Part shown: positions 5,464 through 11,366 of the stretch, piece by piece
How the letters are laid out: every line of letters starts with the position of its first letter
Numbering within the stretch: position 1 is the first letter of the stretch
Assembly: GCA_009702465.1 (NCBI GenBank)
Contig: WLHY01000008.1
Location: 1-14,126, forward strand
Direction: 5' to 3'
Length of the DNA stretch: 14,126 nucleotides
From: Actinomycetota bacterium
Lineage (GTDB): Bacteria > Actinomycetota > Actinomycetes > Nanopelagicales > Nanopelagicaceae
Notes under the pieces: model-generated
The model's input: only the letters and a program-made list of their open reading frames with translations
Told to the model about the DNA's origin: nothing
Database searches by the model: none
Position numbers and translations under genes: made by a program

Positions 5464-6213
5464 ATGAGTACGCAGCGACCTGATGCGAAAACTATCTCTG
5501 AGTTTCTATCCTCTAGAAGAAGTACACGTGATTTTCTACCCAAGCCAGTACCGCAAGAGATTATTGATCAAATTCTTACCGATGCTTTAACTGCACCTAG
5601 TTGGTCTAATACTCGGCCATTTAAGGTTGCGGTAGCCACAAATGATGTACGTGATCGAATCAGTGGTGAGTTCTTAAACCGTTGGGGCGCGTTATCAAAG
5701 ATTATGCGTAAAGGATTAAAAAATAAGTTGCCACTTATTTTTTCACGTTACGGCCTGCCAACTAGTAATCGAAGCATTGTTAAACCATATGTTGCTGAAT
5801 TGCGCCCCAGAGCTACTCGAGTGGGCAAAGAGCTTTACGAAGTGTTTGGAATCAAACGTGGTGATCGCGAGGGACGGGATAAACAATGGGGCAGAAATTA
5901 CTCATTTTTCGGCGCACCCGTTGAATTATTTATTTACATCCATAAGAGCCTCCATATTTACGCCGCATCTGATGCCGGTCTGATGATGCAAAATTTGATG
6001 TTGTCGGCACATGCTCATGGCCTAGGTACCTGCGCACAAGGAGCGGTAAATATTTGGGATGATGTTGTTCGCCAGGAGTTTGAAATTTCAAAGGATTACC
6101 GTTTGCTTTGTGGCTTGGCTATCGGTTATCCAAGCGATGACAAGGTGAACTCCTTCAAGGCTAATCGAATTGGTATTGATGAATTACTTCTCAAGAAGAA
6201 AGAACAGAAGTAA
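5464..6213 (+). CDS. Nitroreductase-family FMN oxidoreductase
   Basis: 249-residue cytoplasmic flavoprotein. FMN-phosphate binding is indicated by SSRRSTRDF (16-24). APSWSNTRPFKVAVA (44-58) matches the conserved Ser/Asn segment near the isoalloxazine ring. AASDAGLMMQNLMLSAHAHGLGTCAQGAV (167-195) is the long helix and GLG/C block that completes the flavin site, and LAIGYPSDD (218-226) is the usual C-terminal strand. Family members are homodimers reducing quinones, nitro compounds, enones or flavins with NAD(P)H. Residues about 75-145 are a longer middle insertion than in minimal NfsB-type enzymes. The physiological substrate cannot be read from the sequence. It is transcribed as its own unit (TATGAT-N6-ATG) and converges on the pcs gene, with the two stop codons inside one small palindrome. 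Confidence 0.88.
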   Translation: MSTQRPDAKTISEFLSSRRSTRDFLPKPVPQEIIDQILTDALTAPSWSNTRPFKVAVATNDVRDRISGEFLNRWGALSKIMRKGLKNKLPLIFSRYGLPTSNRSIVKPYVAELRPRATRVGKELYEVFGIKRGDREGRDKQWGRNYSFFGAPVELFIYIHKSLHIYAASDAGLMMQNLMLSAHAHGLGTCAQGAVNIWDDVVRQEFEISKDYRLLCGLAIGYPSDDKVNSFKANRIGIDELLLKKKEQK

Positions 6214-6225
6214 AGGATTTTACTT
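6208..6225. terminator. AT-rich palindrome spanning two convergent stop codons
   Basis: AAGTAAA-GGAT-TTTACTT is a perfect 7-bp inverted repeat with a 4-nt loop. It contains the nitroreductase TAA (6211-6213) and the pcs TAA (6222-6220 on minus). Low GC content makes it weak as an intrinsic terminator, but it sits exactly where a bidirectional one is needed. Confidence 0.4.
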
Positions 6226-6945
6226 AAACCTCTTAGCAAAGGTCCTATAAGAGGAGATCAATACAATATATAGTGGGAAAATCAGCAATACTGCCTGTGC
6301 CATCATCTTCATATTTGAATTGATCTCAACTCCATAATTCCAGGAGAGGTAGGTTAAATTAATTAGATAAATAATTGAAAAAGGCAGTGTGATCGCTCTT
6401 AAAAACCTCACTCGGGTCAGGTGGGGAACCTTGAAGTTGCTAAGTGAAAGTAAGGCAAAAACCAAGGTATAAAAAATGATCTCGTTGGAAGAGACATTTA
6501 GCAGGATGAAGGATGGAATGACGATGTTCCAGGAACCTGGAAATCCATTAAACCAATGATCATCAGTCTCCTGATCGCACCTGGCAAACCAGAGCGCTGA
6601 AGTTAAGAGAATTACTGCAATAAGAGCTGCCTCTAAATTATTAGGTAGCAAATTAACGGAGGCCAAGAAGGCAACCGGAACGATAACGCAGGTAACGTAA
6701 TCCACTACAAGATCTAAAACTGTGCCATCAATCTTAAGCACATGGATCTCGACATCAATCCGCCTAGCCAACGGACCATCAATTCCATCAATAACTTGGC
6801 AAAGAAGTAGCCAAAGCAATCCATCACGAACTCTGCCATCAATAACAGCCTGCAGAGAGAGCATTGCAAAAATAACGCCACTTGCCGTAAAAATATGAAG
6901 CGCCCAACCAGCACGAACTAATTTTTTATTTGAGGGTGTGCTCAA
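6220..6945 (-). CDS. pcs: Phosphatidylcholine synthase (Pcs-type CDP-alcohol phosphotransferase)
   Basis: 241-residue membrane enzyme with about seven to eight hydrophobic segments. The active-site motif is DG-x2-AR-x12-G-x3-D-x3-D, at Asp56-Gly57, Ala60-Arg61, Gly74, Asp78 and Asp82, with Asp53 before it. The 12-residue spacing between AR and G (8 in PgsA, PssA and similar enzymes) is the known mark of phosphatidylcholine synthases, which condense CDP-diacylglycerol with choline. Further Pcs-like segments: ALHIFTASGVIFAML (15-29), VVDYVTCVIVPVAFL (80-94) and HWFNGFPGSWNIVIPSFILL (130-149). The only usable start is TTG 6945 (no in-frame ATG or GTG between the upstream stop and the conserved first helix), and TATGGT ends exactly 6 nt before it. 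Choline as substrate is inferred from the motif; no choline transporter gene is visible here. Confidence 0.85.
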   Translation of the reverse strand: MSTPSNKKLVRAGWALHIFTASGVIFAMLSLQAVIDGRVRDGLLWLLLCQVIDGIDGPLARRIDVEIHVLKIDGTVLDLVVDYVTCVIVPVAFLASVNLLPNNLEAALIAVILLTSALWFARCDQETDDHWFNGFPGSWNIVIPSFILLNVSSNEIIFYTLVFALLSLSNFKVPHLTRVRFLRAITLPFSIIYLINLTYLSWNYGVEINSNMKMMAQAVLLIFPLYIVLISSYRTFAKRFK

Positions 6946-6951
6946 GGTTTC

Positions 6952-6957
6952 ACCATA
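6952..6957 (-). promoter_or_regulatory. Predicted -10 element of leaderless pcs promoter
   Basis: TATGGT on the minus strand, exactly 6 nt before the TTG start; supports both this start and a leaderless message. Confidence 0.55.
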
Positions 6958-6971
6958 AATATTTGTGAGAA

Positions 6972-6999
6972 AAGATTAGATTGATCATTGGCTAATCTT
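6972..6999. promoter_or_regulatory. Inverted repeat in the pcs-marC divergent control region (operator candidate)
   Basis: AAGATTAG (6972-6979) and CTAATCTT (6992-6999) are perfect 8-bp arms around a 12-nt centre that itself holds TGATCA. The centre is about 40 bp upstream of the predicted pcs start and about 55 bp upstream of the predicted marC start. No regulator is identifiable. Confidence 0.4.
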
Positions 7000-7028
7000 C
7001 GTTGAGTTCTCATGAGAATAAAGTAGGT

Positions 7029-7034
7029 TAGAAT
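7029..7034 (+). promoter_or_regulatory. Predicted -10 element of leaderless marC-family promoter
   Basis: TAGAAT ends exactly 6 nt before ATG 7041. TTGAGT at 7002-7007 is too far upstream (21-bp spacer) for a normal -35. Confidence 0.65.
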
Positions 7035-7040
7035 CCATTC

Positions 7041-7658
7041 ATGGAACAAATCGCCACGATATCTGCACTCACATTTGGTGCTCAGGCCTTTGTCACCCTA
7101 TTTGTAATCCTGGACCCGCCTGGTGCGACTCCTATATTCCTTGCCTTAACAGCTGGCGAGAGCGAAAAACGAAAGCGAAGAATGGCCTGGCAAGGTGCCT
7201 TTATCTCCTTGGCGGTAATCATCTCCTTTGCCATATTTGGTAACGCACTTTTAGGATACTTAAATATCTCCTTTGCATCCCTTCAAGGCGCAGGTGGATT
7301 GTTGTTATTAATAACCGCTCTAGGTTTATTGACCGGTTATGCACCTGAAGAGAAATCTGGCACCAGCAGAAATGTTGCATTAGTCCCACTGGGCACTCCC
7401 CTTCTTGCCGGACCTGGTGCAATTGTTACAACAATGCTCTTTGTTCAAGATTCAAAGGACTGGGGTCAGGTAAGTGCTTTATTTATCGCCATCATTGTTG
7501 TTCACATTCTTATCGGATTGACACTGATGTACTCCACCAAGATTTTATCTTTGATTAAAGAAGCGGGCGTAGATTTGCTTGCGAAGATTGCTGGATTACT
7601 GCTTGCCGCTATTGCAGTAGAGATGATTGTTGCATCAATCAAGGCTTACTTCTTCTAG
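7041..7658 (+). CDS. MarC-family integral membrane protein
   Basis: 205-residue protein with about six hydrophobic helices (roughly 8-28, 52-72, 77-98, 114-134, 143-163, 181-203), the normal size and layout of the MarC/YchE family. Diagnostic blocks are FVILDPPGATPIFLALT (21-37), with the family's conserved proline-rich first half, and VPLGTPLLAGPGAIVTTMLF (115-134), its repeat in the second half. Both carry the inverted-repeat G/P signature. The transport substrate of the family is unsettled; despite the name, a role in multiple antibiotic resistance is not supported in E. coli, and one relative was reported to carry small amino acids. It has its own TAGAAT-N6-ATG promoter and is divergent from pcs. 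The downstream exonuclease gene has a separate predicted promoter. Confidence 0.88.
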   Translation: MEQIATISALTFGAQAFVTLFVILDPPGATPIFLALTAGESEKRKRRMAWQGAFISLAVIISFAIFGNALLGYLNISFASLQGAGGLLLLITALGLLTGYAPEEKSGTSRNVALVPLGTPLLAGPGAIVTTMLFVQDSKDWGQVSALFIAIIVVHILIGLTLMYSTKILSLIKEAGVDLLAKIAGLLLAAIAVEMIVASIKAYFF

Positions 7659-7680
7659 AGGTTTTGTCAGTTCTCTGTAA

Positions 7681-7686
7681 TAGAGT
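7681..7686 (+). promoter_or_regulatory. Predicted -10 element of leaderless exonuclease promoter
   Basis: TAGAGT ends exactly 6 nt before the GTG start at 7693, which selects GTG; neighbouring ATGs at 7688 and 7691 are out of frame or run straight into TGA. Confidence 0.55.
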
Positions 7687-7692
7687 AATGAT

Positions 7693-8328
7693 GTGAGTAC
7701 AGCATTAAGTGAAACAACCTTTGTAATTGTTGATTTAGAGACCACCGGGCCCTCCCCAAAAAGTGGGAGTGCTATCACTGAAATTGGTGCAGTTAAGGTC
7801 AAGGGTGGGGCTGTACAAGATCACTTTGAAACATTTGTAAATCCACTACTGGCCATTCCGCAATACATAACAGATTTAACCGGTATTACCGATCTCATGT
7901 TGGCAAATGCGCCAATAATTGATGATGTTCTACCAAACTTTTTTGAGTTCATCGGAGATCACAACGAGGTAATTTTGGTAGCCCATAACGCACCATTTGA
8001 TCTCTCCTTTCTCAAAAGTGCTGCAACTGCAATTGATCTTGCCTGGCCAAAATTTCGTACCCTAGATACCGTAGTCGTAGCCCGGCAGGTGCTAACTCCC
8101 GATGAGGTTCCTAATTGCAAATTATCTACATTGGCTCAATTTTTTGGCACCTTGGTTGATCCAAACCACAGAGCGCTAGATGATGCGAAAGCAACAACCG
8201 AGGTCTTGCACGGATTACTTGAAAGATTGGGCAGTATGAAGATTGATACCGATGTGAAATTACTAGAATTTACAAAAAATGCTAAGCGAACCCAAAGCAA
8301 AAAATTTTATGGGCAAAGCTCTACCTAG
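7693..8328 (+). CDS. DEDDh-family 3'-5' exonuclease (DnaQ-like, exonuclease domain only)
   Basis: 211-residue protein with all three exonuclease motifs: Exo I FVIVDLETTG (10-19; Asp14, Glu16), Exo II AHNAPFDLSFL (97-107; Asp103) and Exo III NHRALDDAKATTEVL (158-172; His159, Asp164). It should be a two-metal 3'-5' exonuclease acting on DNA or RNA ends. In Mycobacterium tuberculosis the gene next to trpD/ctaE (Rv2191) encodes such a domain fused to a UvrC/Cho-like endonuclease. Here the protein stops after a short basic tail (about 195-204) and the next bases belong to trpD on the other strand, so the nuclease partner domain is missing. It starts with GTG, with TAGAGT 6 nt upstream. Its TAG and the trpD TAG overlap convergently by 8 bp. 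It could be a proofreading or RNA-trimming enzyme; the role cannot be fixed. Confidence 0.88.
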   Translation: MSTALSETTFVIVDLETTGPSPKSGSAITEIGAVKVKGGAVQDHFETFVNPLLAIPQYITDLTGITDLMLANAPIIDDVLPNFFEFIGDHNEVILVAHNAPFDLSFLKSAATAIDLAWPKFRTLDTVVVARQVLTPDEVPNCKLSTLAQFFGTLVDPNHRALDDAKATTEVLHGLLERLGSMKIDTDVKLLEFTKNAKRTQSKKFYGQSST

Positions 8329-9361
8329 AACTCGCGATCTCATTGCTTAACTCCACCCAACTTTTTAACACTGAGGCAGCCGCTCCAGAATCAATTGCTT
8401 GATTTGCCATTACATAGGCATTAGCTATTTGTGTTTGCAATGGCAGGTGAAAATCCCCTTTAAAAGCGGCGATCGCAAAGGCGGCATTTAATGCAACCGC
8501 ATCCCTGGGGGCGCCAGATTTACCAGCAAAGATCTCATTTGTTATCGCAGCGTTAAATTGAGCATCCCCGCCACTTAACTCTGTTATTACCGATCTTGAT
8601 ATACCAATATCAGCTGGATCAAATCTCTCGATTTTCACACCATCACTACTCACTTGGTACACAGTGCTTGCACCAGATAAGGAGATCTCATCTAAACCAT
8701 CATCGCCACGAAAGATAAAGCCCTCTTTACCTTGCTGTGCAACAACCTGTGAAATCAACGGAAGCAGCTCTGCCTTTGCAACGCCAATCGCAGCAGCTTT
8801 AGGTTTCGCGGGATTAGATAATGGTCCCAAGATATTAAAAACCGTAGGAACACCCATCTCCTTACGTGCCAGCGCAGCATGTTTCATTGAAGAGTGAAAG
8901 ATTGGTGCGAAACAAAAACCAATACCTATCTTTGCAACAGTTTTTGCTACCTCTTCGCCAGATAAATCAATTCTTACTCCTAGGGCCTCGAGTAAATCCG
9001 CTGATCCAGATTTAGATGATGCCGCCCGATTTCCATGTTTTACTACTCGTGCACCCGCTGCATTTGTAATTATCGCAGCGGTAGTTGAGATGTTGATGGT
9101 ATTTGCGCCATCTCCACCTGTTCCAACGGTGTCCACCGCTCGTTCTGAGATATTGATCGGCAGCGATTTTTCATACATCTGCTCAACTAGTGCGATAACT
9201 TCAGTGGCAGTCTCGCCCTTATCTTTCAATGCCAGCAAAAATTTTTTTATATGGGAAATATCAGCCTCGCCAGTTAAAATCCTATTCATGGCCCAAGTAA
9301 CTTCTGTACTGCTTAAATCTTGGTGGTTAGCGAGCGCAGTTAAGATCTCTTCCCAACTCAT
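8321..9361 (-). CDS. trpD: Anthranilate phosphoribosyltransferase
   Basis: 346 residues, the standard length. It transfers the phosphoribosyl group of PRPP to anthranilate, the second committed step of tryptophan synthesis. Visible: the small helical N-terminal domain (about 1-70), the glycine-rich PRPP site DTVGTGGDGANTINIST (77-93), the anthranilate/PRPP loop KHGNRAASSKSGSADLLEALG (108-128), NILGPLSNP (176-184) and the metal-binding acidic block RGDDGLDE (218-225). All catalytic residues I could check are in place. It is preceded on the same strand by a receiver-domain gene with only 5 nt between its stop and this ATG, and there is no strong Shine-Dalgarno. trpD next to ctaE-qcrCAB is a conserved actinobacterial arrangement; no other trp gene is in this window. 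Confidence 0.95.
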   Translation of the reverse strand: MSWEEILTALANHQDLSSTEVTWAMNRILTGEADISHIKKFLLALKDKGETATEVIALVEQMYEKSLPINISERAVDTVGTGGDGANTINISTTAAIITNAAGARVVKHGNRAASSKSGSADLLEALGVRIDLSGEEVAKTVAKIGIGFCFAPIFHSSMKHAALARKEMGVPTVFNILGPLSNPAKPKAAAIGVAKAELLPLISQVVAQQGKEGFIFRGDDGLDEISLSGASTVYQVSSDGVKIERFDPADIGISRSVITELSGGDAQFNAAITNEIFAGKSGAPRDAVALNAAFAIAAFKGDFHLPLQTQIANAYVMANQAIDSGAAASVLKSWVELSNEIASSR

Positions 9362-9366
9362 AGAGA

Positions 9367-9801
9367 TTAATTAACAGTTGTGTTTGCAGGGTTTACTGAA
9401 TTAACTTGAGCTGCATTTAAAATTGCAGCGCATTTTTTCGCTAAATTAAATGGGTCTATGGGATGCGTAATCATGCCTTCTGCTCGAGACCAGGTTGCCA
9501 ACCAATTGTCATCTGCTCGACCGGTGATAAGGAGTACGGGCGGGCAGTTGAAAACTTCATCTTTGAGTTGTCTGGCAACTCCCATGCCGCCCTCAGGGAC
9601 CGCTTCGCCATCTAGGATAAAAAGATCAACCCTCTTCTTGCTATCTACATAAAGTCGAAGTGCACTGGCGGTCGCAAAATCAACAATCTCCTTGATTGAA
9701 ATATCATCGGAAATCGCCTTGCCCAGCGCTGAACGAACACTGGCTCGAACTGTTGAATCATCAGAGTAAAGGGCGATACTCACAGCGCGGTCGGATTTCA
9801 T
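9367..9801 (-). CDS. Degenerate response-regulator receiver-domain protein
   Basis: 144 residues with a CheY-like pattern and no output domain: hydrophobic strand 1 followed by an acidic pair (YSDDSTVR, Asp14-Asp15), strand 3 VDLFILDGEA with the would-be phosphorylated Asp64, strand 4 PPVLLITGRADD with Thr93, then THPIDPFNLAKKC where the normally invariant lysine of the 'KP' motif is replaced (His113-Pro114). The missing lysine makes classical phospho-switching doubtful. A hydrophilic tail of about 12 residues ends the protein. I chose ATG 9801 over an upstream GTG at 9852 because TAGGAT ends 7 nt before it and the receiver fold begins right after. It is probably co-transcribed with trpD and is divergent from ctaE, a position where actinobacteria often keep a gene like this. 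No cognate histidine kinase is nearby. Confidence 0.7.
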   Translation of the reverse strand: MKSDRAVSIALYSDDSTVRASVRSALGKAISDDISIKEIVDFATASALRLYVDSKKRVDLFILDGEAVPEGGMGVARQLKDEVFNCPPVLLITGRADDNWLATWSRAEGMITHPIDPFNLAKKCAAILNAAQVNSVNPANTTVN

Positions 9802-9808
9802 ACTGGTA

Positions 9809-9814
9809 ATCCTA
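9809..9814 (-). promoter_or_regulatory. Predicted -10 element for the receiver-domain gene
   Basis: TAGGAT on the minus strand, 7 nt before ATG 9801. Its AGGA could alternatively act as a weak Shine-Dalgarno, so a leaderless versus leadered message is unresolved. Confidence 0.4.
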
Positions 9815-9836
9815 CCTTTGAAGAGATCTCGATTCT

Positions 9837-9854
9837 GGGTGATCAGTTTCACCC
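9837..9854. promoter_or_regulatory. CRP/GlxR-like palindromic operator upstream of ctaE-qcrCAB
   Basis: GGGTGA-TCAGTT-TCACCC is a perfect palindrome with a 6-nt centre and contains the core GTGA-N6-TCAC shared by CRP-family sites (consensus TGTGA-N6-TCACA). It lies in the divergent region between the receiver-domain gene and ctaE, centred about 45 bp from the former's predicted start and about 66 bp from ctaE's. In Corynebacterium the CRP-type regulator GlxR is known to act on cytochrome bc1/oxidase genes; extension to this organism is inference. Confidence 0.55.
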
Positions 9855-9862
9855 GAAAGTAA

Positions 9863-9879
9863 GGGCTTAGGGCAAGCCC
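9863..9879. promoter_or_regulatory. Second inverted repeat upstream of ctaE
   Basis: GGGCTT-AGGGC-AAGCCC: perfect 6-bp GC-rich arms with a 5-nt loop, 8 bp after the CRP-like palindrome. It could be an operator or an RNA hairpin; no T-run follows, so it is not an intrinsic terminator. Confidence 0.35.
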
Positions 9880-9912
9880 GCGATGAAGCCAATCCCTCGT
9901 ATATCGGGAATA

Positions 9913-10548
9913 ATGAACTCCATGACAACCTATGCCGGAGCTGTAGATAGGGTCAATCGCCCAAATATGGTCGCAGTTGGCACCATTGTTTGGCTGGCAT
10001 CTGAGTTAATGTTTTTCGCCGCACTTTTTGCAATGTACTTCACTACACGCGCAGTGCAAGGTCCGCAGGTTTGGGCAGAGGCCACTGCAATCTTAGATAT
10101 TCCATTTGCTGCTGCTAACACCACGATTTTAGTTCTCTCCTCAATTACCTGTCAGTTTGGTGTCTTTGCCGCAGAGCGTTTTCAGGCGCGCAGAACTGGA
10201 ACTTTGCGTGAAGTTTCAAAGTGGGGAATGCGTGAATGGTTTGCGCTTACCTTCTTAATGGGTGCAATCTTTATTGGTGGTCAGGTTTATGAGTATGCAC
10301 ACCTAGTTTCTGAGGGCGTGACTCTTTCATCTAGCGCTTATGGCTCTGTCTTCTACATAACCACTGGCTTCCACGGTTTGCATGTAACTGGTGGATTGAT
10401 TGCATTCTTAGTAGTTTTGATTAGAGTATTTAAAGCTCAAAAATTTGGTCACTCACAAGCGACCATGGCAATTGTTGTCTCTTACTACTGGCACTTCGTC
10501 GATATTGTTTGGATCGCTCTCTTTTCCGCGATCTACCTGGTTAAATAG
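9913..10548 (+). CDS. ctaE: Cytochrome c oxidase subunit III
   Basis: Core subunit of the aa3-type terminal oxidase, which in actinobacteria forms a supercomplex with the bc1 complex encoded just downstream. From ATG 9913 it is 211 residues with five hydrophobic helices (about 22-43, 66-87, 112-130, 153-172, 190-209), the compact five-helix form. Family blocks: [28 protein letters not shown] (16-43), with the buried glutamate Glu31, [11 protein letters not shown] (151-161) and [14 protein letters not shown] (191-204). Start choice is uncertain: ATGs at 9883, 9913 and 9922 are in frame. 9883 has no upstream signal, while a weak -10-like TATATC (9900-9905) fits 9913 or 9922. It is first in an operon; qcrC starts 9 nt after its stop. 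Subunits I and II (ctaD, ctaC) are not in this window. Confidence 0.93.
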   Translation: MNSMTTYAGAVDRVNRPNMVAVGTIVWLASELMFFAALFAMYFTTRAVQGPQVWAEATAILDIPFAAANTTILVLSSITCQFGVFAAERFQARRTGTLREVSKWGMREWFALTFLMGAIFIGGQVYEYAHLVSEGVTLSSSAYGSVFYITTGFHGLHVTGGLIAFLVVLIRVFKAQKFGHSQATMAIVVSYYWHFVDIVWIALFSAIYLVK

Positions 10549-10557
10549 GTATACAAG

Positions 10558-11352
10558 ATGAAATTCTTATCAAAGTATCGCCGCCACAAATTTGCTACTC
10601 CAATGTTGATTGTTATCGCCCTATCCACTTTGGGATTTACATTTTCGGCGGCGACCGCATCTCCAGCAAAATCAGAGTTAGCGGCAAGTGCTAAATCAAC
10701 TTTGATTGCCGAAGGTAAAGAGATTTTTCTAAAGGGTTGTTCCTCATGCCATGGCTTAAATGGTGAAGGAGCAAGCATCGCTCCATCATTGATCGGTGTT
10801 GGAGCTGCATCTGTAGATTTTCAAGTAGGTACAGGACGTATGCCAATGGCTGATATGAGTCAACAAGCGATGCGAAAAGCACCTCTGTATACAGAGGAGG
10901 AAACAGCAGCTCTAGCTGCATATGTTGCAACTCTTGCGCCAGGACCTGCCAGCATTACAAATGAAGAGATAACTTGGGAACGCGATGGCAGCACCGCAGA
11001 TGGCGGCGAATTGTTTAGAAATAACTGCGCGATGTGTCATAACTTTGCTGGTCAAGGTGGCGCTTTAACTAAGGGAAAGTATGCGCCAACTGTGATGGGT
11101 GTAGAGCCAAAACATATTTATGAGGCGATGATTACCGGACCACAGGCGATGCCAGTCTTCTCTGATAAAACAATTACTCCTCAAGAGAAGTTATCAATTA
11201 TTAAGTGGATTAAATCAGCTGAATCAGAGCCAAATTTAGGTGGTGCCTCTCTTGGCCGAGTCGGCCCTGTAACTGAAGGCTTACTTGTTTGGACACTTGG
11301 TTTGGGATTACTAGTTGCAATTGCTGTCTGGCTAACGGCGAAATCTAGATAA
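10558..11352 (+). CDS. qcrC: Di-haem cytochrome cc subunit of the bc1 complex
   Basis: 264 residues with an N-terminal signal/anchor (hydrophobic 14-32), two class I cytochrome c domains with CSSCH at 61-65 and CAMCH at 157-161, and a C-terminal membrane helix (about 241-259). Likely axial methionines are in GRMPM (Met95 or Met97) and in AMPVFSD (Met198). This di-haem architecture is the actinobacterial QcrC, which replaces both cytochrome c1 and soluble cytochrome c and hands electrons directly to the aa3 oxidase; no separate cytochrome c is needed. It acts on the outer face of the cytoplasmic membrane. A weak AGGT lies 8 nt before the ATG, and the gene follows ctaE by 9 nt in the same operon. 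Confidence 0.96.
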   Translation: MKFLSKYRRHKFATPMLIVIALSTLGFTFSAATASPAKSELAASAKSTLIAEGKEIFLKGCSSCHGLNGEGASIAPSLIGVGAASVDFQVGTGRMPMADMSQQAMRKAPLYTEEETAALAAYVATLAPGPASITNEEITWERDGSTADGGELFRNNCAMCHNFAGQGGALTKGKYAPTVMGVEPKHIYEAMITGPQAMPVFSDKTITPQEKLSIIKWIKSAESEPNLGGASLGRVGPVTEGLLVWTLGLGLLVAIAVWLTAKSR

Positions 11353-11366
11353 GGTTCCTATTAAAT

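Noticed and set aside
6220..6945. PgsA or PssA (phosphatidylglycerophosphate or phosphatidylserine synthase)
   Set aside because: AR-to-G spacing is 12 residues rather than 8, and the flanking helices fit phosphatidylcholine synthase.
6983..6993. 11-base match of the pcs-marC spacer to the tRNA-Val remnant (GATCATTGGCT)
   Set aside because: Similarity stops at both ends of the 11 bases, and these bases are better explained as the centre and edge of the local inverted repeat; not a second tRNA remnant.
7693..8328. Replicative DNA polymerase III epsilon subunit
   Set aside because: The motifs fit the broad DEDDh family, and the locus corresponds to the Rv2191-type nuclease, not to a replisome gene; no clamp- or alpha-binding segment was recognisable.
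9367..9852. Longer receiver-domain protein starting at GTG 9852
   Set aside because: The extra 17 residues lie outside the receiver fold and would put the CRP-like palindrome inside coding sequence; ATG 9801 has better upstream signals.
9883..9912. N-terminal extension of CtaE from ATG 9883
   Set aside because: There is no ribosome-binding site or -10 before it, and the hairpin GGGCTT-N5-AAGCCC ends 3 nt upstream; kept only as an alternative.
10533..10930. Minus-strand open frames opposite qcrC
   Set aside because: They are shadows of the haem-binding protein frame, with no start signals or recognisable motifs.
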